A stretch of 64,000 nt of DNA from Gliomastix tumulicola (taxonomy: Eukaryota > Ascomycota > Sordariomycetes > Hypocreales > Bionectriaceae), in NCBI GenBank assembly GCA_001599755.1, contig BCHX01000004.1, forward strand, positions 2,976,001 through 3,040,000, in the 5' to 3' direction. Numbering within the stretch: the first letter of the stretch is position 1; every line of letters starts with the position of its first letter. Positions 56,751-64,000 of this stretch are shown here, piece after piece. The notes under the pieces are model-generated. The model was not told the origin of the DNA. It made no database searches and saw only the letters and a program-made list of their open reading frames with translations. The position numbers and the translations under genes are program-made.

Positions 56751-59028
56751 GGCATCGTTCAGGCGCCTCTGGAGCGCGGCCGCATCGGTGAGAAGCCCTC
56801 TCTTGGTGCGCACAGATCTGGGGGCTGCGTATCGGGAAGTGTGGCGAATGGCACCCCAGCGCAACGGTCGTCGGGTCTATTTCTGGCTGAAACGGATGTT
56901 TCTGAAGGCGGCGGCGGTACCTTGACGTCGTGTGTTGGAGGGAAAACAGCCGTCGCTCTGGTATCTGGTGAGGCGGAAGCGACGAAATGCAGCAAATCTG
57001 ACTAAGGGTCGTCGGTTGGCCTGGTCGATAGCAGAGAGATAGAGAATTCGAGATGGTGCGCACGGCAATCTGATGGGAAGGCGCGAGATGAGCAGGATTA
57101 CTGGCACAGGCAGCACAGACTCGCTCAGGCACAGGGTTTGCCGGCGCTGGTAGGTAATAGTGGTGCAGTTGGTGCTGTCGGGGACTCCCAAAGTCCAAAC
57201 AGCGGCTCCAGATGGCTCTGACTGCGATGTGGAGGCCGGCTAGGCCATATACCTGCTAGCAAATGGCACTTGGACCCCCTGATTCCTGCCTCTTGCAGGC
57301 CGAGCCCAGGTATTTAGTCCCCTGTCGCGGTGGAATAGTATGGGGTATTATGGAACCCAAGAGAACCATGCATGCGCGCGCCGAAAGCTGCTGTCGGCTG
57401 TCGAAGTGATCAACTTGCCCTTCCAAGCCGGGTCGCTTGAGACTTGAGAGGAGCTCCGATGGCCTAGTCGCGGTGCCAGTTCCTTCGGGCCTAAGGCAGC
57501 CTGTAGGTAAGGTAAGGTACCCTTGAAGACCGCCCGCCGGGGAGGCTTGACTCCTATCAGTCCACTACCAAGTAGGTAAGGTAAGGTGGCTTTGGGCCGT
57601 TGCACCTGCTGTAAACGGCCGAGACGAGGTGTGATGGGGGGGCCGATTAGTGGCCGACGGCACCAGCAAGGGTCGGCTGTCCTGGGAGAAACAGCCCTCT
57701 AGTCGCTGTGTGTGCTTCTGCCGGATGCCCTCTGATAGCATCACGCATCACAAGGTACCCTCCCTGAGATAAGAACACCCGCCACGACGCCTCCTCCCCT
57801 CCAGCAACTCCAGTTATCTATCTAGATCGTAACACACCAACTTCAGCCTTCGACCACCATTTCCTGTCCATGGTGTCATGCCCTTTATGGTGCCCTCCCC
57901 CTCCAATGGAAGGTAGTTACTTTGCCGTCCGTCGTGCGGATCTTGTGACTGGGATCATCCCCGACAGGCCGACCTGATGATTCTGGTCCTATTTACGGCT
58001 GTCCGACTCGCCCTATCTCGACGCGGAATCTCGTTGCTTGAACATCTCCATTTCTTTTCTTCTCTCCTGCTTCTCGGGCCTCTCGAAATTCATGCTAACG
58101 GTTGGGCCAGAGAACTTACCTTACCTACTGAGCTAACAAGGCCGTCGGCGTATCCGTGCATGACAGAACTATCAAGGCTGCAGCATGTACTGTACCTTAC
58201 ATGTAGGTACATACATACTTACGCACAGATGGATATGCGCGATGCAGGAGGGACGACAGGCGGCCGACGCGCCTGACACTGGCCCCGAACCCCCTTCCTT
58301 TCGATGGCGATCCCTGCCTATTGCGTCACGATCTATAAGACGATCAGGGTCGCCTGTTTCTGGTTTTACCTTCTATAAGCCCAGCATCTTATAAGTGATA
58401 ACCCACTACAGGCAGGCCCATAGCCTTGGCTCAAAGGAGCCATGTCGTTTGATTCCTCAGCATCTCACATGCCTCAGACGCCTCGGACTCGGGAGCAGAA
58501 GATGCAAGACATCTTTGCTTCTCCATCAAGGTCTCCAGCCTGGGGTACCGGCTGCAGGCGCCACAAACAGCAGGAGTGTGTCGCATGTTTCTACTAGTTT
58601 TGTATTTCACGCACCTAATTAGTGACGATCCTACGACTGATCACTGGTTCAGAAATTCCCCGCCGGCTGCTGTTTGTCTTTCCGTTTCTCGAGCCCGTGC
58701 GGAGGGCATGCATGTGTTCTGAACCAGCAAAGACACATGTGCTGAAACAAGTCTCTCTATTTATTCTCTAGTGCGTGAGACCACGGTATCAGAGGAGTCT
58801 GCTCGCTCTACGTCTATCTAGCCATAACGTTGATACATTGTTATCCTCGTAGTCCTTTCTCGTCTGATCTAGTGATGTACTGTTTGCTACTCGTCCCTGA
58901 CTTCTATAGAATTGGCACTCTTAGGAGCTTGCTCGTTCTTGGAGTAGCCTCCGCACTCCGCTCCTTGATCCTTGCGTCGGCCGGACCCTTTTTCTCGCCG
59001 AACGCTTGACACACTATTACTTCATTCT
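56751..59028. other. 2.3 kb region upstream of ron1 and downstream of dac1
   Basis: Probably the ron1 promoter and a long leader; both genes are on the minus strand. AGGTAAGGTA-like short repeats occur near 57507 and 57573. One 51-codon frame is listed separately at 58442. No known gene is seen. Confidence 0.5.
58442..58597 (+). CDS. Possible 51-aa small protein, unrecognised
   Basis: The frame starts MSFDSSASHMPQTPRTREQK, has an acceptable start context (AGCCATGTC) and ends at TAG 58597. It is Ser/Pro/Arg-rich at the start, with an Arg-Thr-Arg-Glu-Gln helix-like part and four Cys/His near the end. The first 34 codons look more protein-like than the neighbouring frames. There is no homology known to me, and no clear splice site extends it. 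It could be chance. Confidence 0.22.
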   Translation: MSFDSSASHMPQTPRTREQKMQDIFASPSRSPAWGTGCRRHKQQECVACFY

Positions 59029-60580
59029 TCACATGACCTTGGAGGACCGAGACACTCGCGTGCCAAACTTCCAGACCTCGTCCAGCGCTAGCTGGCTGTA
59101 TCCATCGTTGGTCTCCTCCGAGAAAATCACCAGGTCCGCGTCGGCCCCGGCATTTAACGAACCTTTGACACCCTCGAGGCCAAGCATTGCCGCGGGTGTG
59201 GATGTCACGGCACTCAGTGCCAGGGAAACGCTAGTCCCCGTCCAGCGGAGGAAGTTGTTGACGCACTCGAGCAGCGTGATCGAACTATAAAAGGAGGCAC
59301 GTCAGAATGCATGAAACTCGGATATATACCTGCCTGGCCAAGGCCGGGCCGGGGACCAACGCCGCGGTGGCGCAGTTTTAAACCGGAGAAGAGCGATAGA
59401 ACTCACCTTCCTGCAATGGTGTCCGAGCCTTCTAAAAGTAGCTTGGATCCCTGCTTGACGATATTGCAGCTTTTGTCACCGTTTGTCCAAGGATAGGCCC
59501 CGTCCGGGAGCCCAACCAAGTGCATGGCGTCGGTGACCAGGATGAACCCTTCAGGGTGCGCATTGAACGCAATCTTGACGGCGGTAGGATGGAGATGGAT
59601 GCCATCGGCGATGATGCCGAAGTACGGGCGAGGAAGGCTCTCTGCATGTCCCAACACGCCAAAGATGCCAGGGTTGCGGTGGTGCAACGGCCTCATGGCG
59701 TTGAACAGGTGTGTGATCATCGTCGCGCCGTTAGCAACGGCTTCCGATGCCTCCTCATACGTCGCCTCAGAGTGTCCGATCGAATATATAATGTCTCTCG
59801 ATCGTAGCTCAGGGATGAGCCTCTGCATTTGGCCGCGTTCCGGTGCCGCGGTGATCATCTTAACCGGGATACTGGCACCGGGGGACTCGGTGTTGAGGTT
59901 CTCGACGCCATAGCAGTCTTCAAGGTCTGCGAACGAATGTGCTTCGACCAGGATCTCGGCATCATGGACTCCATTCTTTGTCGGGTTAAGAAACGGGCCC
60001 TCGCAGTGCGCTCCGAGCGACTCGGCACCATCGTCCGCTTCCCTGGTCTGCCCCGAGGGACCCAGGAAAGGAAGAGCCTAGAGAAGACTGTTAGTCCGAG
60101 TTCATCACATGGCCATGATGCCCCTGTGGCCCCCCACACTCGGCACGACTCCGGTGTCAAACCAGAGACATCTAGAGCTTAGTTGGTTGGACGCACCTTT
60201 TGGTAGAGTTCCGGCCGTTGGCTTGTAAGGGTTGGCAGGTATGACGTAACGCCCGTTTGGACGAGCAGACGGTTGACCTCCTTGACGTGCTTCGGGTATT
60301 GTGACATATCCTCAAGGAGTGTCGAGAAGTTGAAGCCGAAGGCTCCGTTCAGCTGAACGTCGATCAAACCGGGCGCAATAATGCGGCCTCCGAGGTTGAT
60401 GGTCTCATCAGGCAGGTTGAGCTCATCGTAGAACGAGGCCTGGCTGTGGATGATCTTGCCGGAGATCGAGCTCACCCACAGGTCCTCATTCACCAGCCTG
60501 CCCCCGCGAAGCAGGCGGCAGTTGGTGAACTTTGTCAGTCCATTTCTGGACGACCGGGTGGGCGAGAGGGCAATGGGCAT
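59029..60580 (-). CDS. dac1: N-acetylglucosamine-6-phosphate deacetylase
   Basis: Exons on the minus strand are 60580-60197, 60077-59407 and 59284-59029, giving 436 aa. Donors are GTGCGT and GTGAGT; the joins give LYQK-ALPFLGPSG and TIAGS-SITLLECV. The enzyme removes acetate from GlcNAc-6-P to give GlcN-6-P for the deaminase. Amidohydrolase landmarks are in place: GGRIIAPGLIDVQLNG (about 65-80), GAHCEGPF with the metal-binding Glu, YSIGHSEATYEE and THLFNAMRP with the metal His residues, and VTDAMHLVGLPDG with the catalytic Asp. The usual HxEGPF is HCEGPF, a common eukaryotic form. The gene is divergent from the GH3 gene, with 1.5 kb between starts, which could allow shared control. Confidence 0.96.
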
Positions 60581-62113
60581 TGTAGTAGATTTGGTGCAGT
60601 TTGAGAAGAATGGTAGAAGGGATTCAGGGCGGGAAAGTATTCAGAGGCTCTGTTTCTTTCCGTGGACTACGAGTCCTGAGCAATATTCGTTGCAGCTCCA
60701 TAGCATAGATGATGGAAGCAAAAGCCAGTCCGGGCGGAAGAAGGTGCTTCTAGTACTCTGGAGGACTTGTTTTCCCGATTCGTCCAGCGCCTCAAAGCCC
60801 ATATCGTAGCATCCGCGCAAACCTAAAGCCTACCTATTCTCCAATGTTCCACTGTGACGACGGGAGGGAACATTGTCTCCAAGTGGCAAACCAACTGGAT
60901 TCCTCCCTCTCGTCACATGGCCCCCGCTGCGATATGTCTCTCGTCTTTCTAGAACATGAGACGAATGGGAAAGATTCCAGTGGCTAGTCACGTCGGCGTC
61001 GGCCGGCCCACATGCGGCACTCAGTTGCATGCGCTGGTCATGGTCTGGTCACTGAGGTGGAGGGAGCCAACTGATAACACCAGCGATATTGCTTGCAACA
61101 GTGCCATTGCCGTAACGAACGACATTTGCCTGATCGCCTTTGTCGGAAGTGGACGGGCCATGTCAGGTCACCCGCCGGCGCCGGTTGGCGATGGCCGGAT
61201 GTCATTGATGACTGATGGGATTTGCACATGTAACGTTGGCTGGGTTAATGTTGCTTCGACCCCCATCCTTGCGAGGTGTGGTGTGAGTCGTGGTACCCGC
61301 TATTGAATCCAGACGGGAAGCACCTTGCCATAATTTCCTGGACGTGGGAGTCACCCGATGTTATCGGATGTTCTAGTCGTTGTAGGTGAGACGCTCCGTT
61401 GGACTCTGTCGAATGTATCGCCGTCCAAACGGTGGACGTTCTTGGGTTTGAATTTTTTACCCATTTTCTTGCATGCCCCTTCCACTAGAAGCTTCCCTTC
61501 TGGGTACTCCGCTACCCCGGACAGGTTTGGGCGAGGGTGTTAGTGGTGGACATTTGCATAAGTACACCTCCAGGAGAATTATGAGAAAAGATACTAGTAC
61601 CGATGTATTTACTCATCAAGTCTGTGCTCTTCCAATAAACTGCAAGGGAAGGTGCAGCCACCCATTGAGGTTGGCCGAGTTTCCAATGCAGGCATCGACT
61701 CCATGGCGCTTTCCTTCGCTGTGCAGGGCGGTTTCAGACTTTCAGCTCCAAGACGTGCCAAAATTCCCCTTACAGCAGGTACGATAGTCAGGGTAGGCAG
61801 GCACGCCGCACGAAACCCCGCCGAAGTTTAGCCTTGCATCGTCCTGGCCGGTCCCTGGGACGTGCATTATCTCCAGCTGGTCAGTGCCTCAGTGGCACAT
61901 GCCATTGAGGAGTTCCTTAAGGCAGTGCCGAGAGCAGCAGCAGAAGCAACATTTCATCGCCTCGGCTCCGAGACTCCCTCGCAAGGCTTACAGCAGCACA
62001 CCAGGCTCGCCGTATCGATTCCGTATGAGACCCAAGGACACGCGGGACCATTAGCGGCTGCCAGGGCCCTGTTACATTAGGGCCTTCCAACTGTCTTATA
62101 CCACAATCCCATC
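60581..62113. other. Divergent promoter region of dac1 and the GH3 gene
   Basis: 1.5 kb with no supported coding sequence. If the cluster is RON1-controlled, shared binding sites should lie here. I could not identify a confident one by eye. Confidence 0.5.
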
Positions 62114-64000
62114 ATGGCCGCCAGCAGCAAGACCAATAGCAGCAGCAACAGCGGCAGGAAGGCTGCCGCTGACAGCGATCTGGACCCAATATGGCAGAAT
62201 CTTGACTGGTGTGTAGAGCCTCCCTGATGACACTCTGTCCCGTGCACGTCGGCGCCGATAGCCCGAGCCGGGTTGATGGGATATTGACATCTGATGAATC
62301 GATTCGCACGTCATCACGTGCCTCGTAATGGCGCTCAAGCATACAATGGAAGAAGACATGTCGCTAATACCAGTAATCCGATTCCAGGGCTATTGGGCAG
62401 ACCCTGATTATGGGTTGGGATGGTACAGAAGTGACACCCCAAATTCGCACTCTCATTGAAGACCACCACCTCGGGTCTATCATATTGACTGCCAAGAACC
62501 TCAAATGTGAGATTCCTAGCTCCTATCCTGTTGCTTGATACCATGAGTTTACCTTGACGGTGCGTATGTTGACACCATGATCAAACAGCGGCGCAACAGA
62601 CGGCAAGGCTAGTCCAGGAACTTCAGACCATTGCCCAGAATGCAGGTCATCCATACCCGCTCCTCATCGCCCTTGATCAGGAAAATGGCGGCGTCAACAG
62701 CCTGTTTGATGAAGACTATGTCTGCCAGTTCCCAAGTGCAATGGGTGTCGCTGCTACAGGTCGGGTTGATCTCGCATACGAGGTGACCAAGGCTACTGCG
62801 ACAGAGATCTCGGCTTGCGGTGTAAACCTGATGCTTGGACCAGTTCTCGATGTGTTGAACAACGCTCGATATCAGCCGCTAGGTGTGCGCGCTACCGGCG
62901 ATGATCCCCAAGAGGTCTCGCAGTACTGTCTCGCGGCTTTGAGAGGAATTCGCGACGCAGGGATGGCTTCTTGCGGAAAGCACTTTCCGTCGTACGGGAA
63001 CCTGGATTTCCTAGGCTCGAACCTAGACGTTCCAATCATCACTCAAACCTTGGAGGAACTCAGCCTCAGTGCGCTTGTTCCTTTTCGAAACGCGATTGCG
63101 TCGGGCAAGCTGGATGCCATGTTCGTGGGTGGCTGCGGTATCTCAAATCCGTCCATGAACGTCGGTCACGCTTGCTTATCGGACCAGGTTGTGGATGAAC
63201 TTCTGCGAAATGACCTAGGTTTCAAGGGCGTTGCCATCTCTGAGTGCCTTGAGATGGAGGCCCTCAGTCATGAACTCGGTGTCCAAAACGGTGTCGTCAT
63301 GGCTATGGAAGCTGGGTGCGATCTAGTTCTCCTCTGCCGGGCGTACGACGTTCAACTCGAAGCTATCAAAGGCTTGAAGCTTGGGCTGGAGAACGGTATC
63401 ATTTCCAAAGAGAGACTTTTCACTTCCGTCCGCCGGGTTGTCCAGCTCAAGTCTCAATGTACCTCTTGGACAAAGGCTTTGCAACCACCCGGAGTCTCTC
63501 TACTCTCTCAGCTTCATCCATCCCATCTTGCTCTATCACGAAGGGCATACGATGACTCCATCACGGTCATAAGAGACAAAGAGAAGCTGATACCACTATC
63601 GTCCTCCATGCACCCCACAGAAGATCTGCTTCTGCTGACTCCATTGGTCAAACCTTTACCAGCGTCCTCTCTGACTAAACGTGTTCTTGATTCGAAACCG
63701 AACGGGCAGGCTTCTGCTGGTACGAATCATGACCAGTGGGTGCACCGAGATCGAGAGAGGAGCGCAATCATGAGCGGAGAAGGTGTGTTCAGAGAGTTTG
63801 GAAAGGAATTGGCGCGCTCTCGAAATGGCAAGCTTCTTCACACAAGCTACACGGCCAATGGCGTACGGCCAGGTAAGCCAATGTTCCAGCTTAGTCAATT
63901 GTTCTCGAGTATCTGACTCACATCTGCAGTCCACGAGAATCTTATCAACAGGGCATCATGTATTGTGATCGTCACTGCTGATGCCAATCGGAATCTCTAT
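62114..64000 (+). CDS. nag3: GH3 (NagZ-like) protein of the GlcNAc cluster, Ngs1/NAG3 type; 3' end missing
   Basis: Exons are 62114-62208, 62388-62506, 62589-63872 and 63930 to beyond the edge (522 codons seen). The joins give LDW-AIGQTLIMGWDG, NLK-SAQQTARLVQ and VRP-VHENLI. The fold is GH3: MGWDGTEVTPQIR, LIALDQENGG (sugar-binding) and LMLGPVLDV. In active NagZ enzymes the acid/base loop reads KHFPGHGDT and the nucleophile is Asp in SDDLxM. Here they read KHFPSYGNL and SECLEM, so both catalytic positions are changed. Related cluster proteins (Candida Ngs1) pair a GH3 domain with a C-terminal acetyltransferase and sense GlcNAc. That second domain, if present, lies beyond the window. The start ATG at 62114 gives a Ser/Asn-rich, likely cytosolic N-terminus with no signal peptide. 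Confidence 0.88.

Overview
This window is nuclear DNA of a filamentous ascomycete (Pezizomycotina). A Sordariomycete is most likely, but no species can be named. The evidence is split genes with short introns (about 54-180 nt) bearing CTRAY branch points and GTRNGT-type donors, GC-rich third codon positions, an SREBP with tyrosine in its bHLH domain, a fungal PAB1, and a fungal N-acetylglucosamine (GlcNAc) gene cluster. Four single N bases (21780, 23118, 31035, 34943), at least one inside a homopolymer, suggest a draft assembly. I found no rRNA, tRNA, CRISPR, prophage or intact transposon.

Left part (1-22.6 kb), housekeeping and membrane genes: the 5' part of a mitochondrial ETF-ubiquinone oxidoreductase (-, cut by the window edge); a secreted GH125 exo-alpha-1,6-mannosidase (+); a Hul5/UBE3C-type HECT ubiquitin ligase (-); poly(A)-binding protein PAB1 (+) with an A-rich, probably intron-bearing 5' leader; a two-TM protein of unknown function (-) with an unresolved join in low-complexity sequence; an ATP-binding-type universal stress protein (-); mitochondrial ribosomal protein uS7m (-); and a small three-exon gene for a 90-aa dsRBD-like protein (-).

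Middle (22.6-46.6 kb): a 4.5 kb stretch without recognisable genes; neutral ceramidase (-); a small mitochondrial-type membrane protein (-); an Srs2/UvrD helicase (-); a single-TM proline-rich protein (+); an SREBP transcription factor (+); ESCRT-II subunit Vps25 (+); and the six-BRCT DNA-damage scaffold Brc1/Rtt107 (-).

Right part (47.5-64 kb): a GlcNAc catabolic cluster matching the one known from Trichoderma reesei. In order it holds an atypical hexokinase (GlcNAc kinase, HXK3 type), glucosamine-6-phosphate deaminase (DAM1), an Ndt80/PhoG transcription factor (RON1 type), GlcNAc-6-phosphate deacetylase (DAC1), and a GH3 protein of the NagZ/Ngs1 type that runs off the right edge. Together they would phosphorylate GlcNAc, deacetylate it to GlcN-6-P, deaminate that to fructose-6-P, and control the pathway. 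The GH3 domain has changes at both catalytic motifs of active NagZ enzymes, so it may be a sensor rather than a hydrolase. This cluster is the most interesting part of the window. Exon boundaries below were placed by hand from splice signals and reading-frame continuity.
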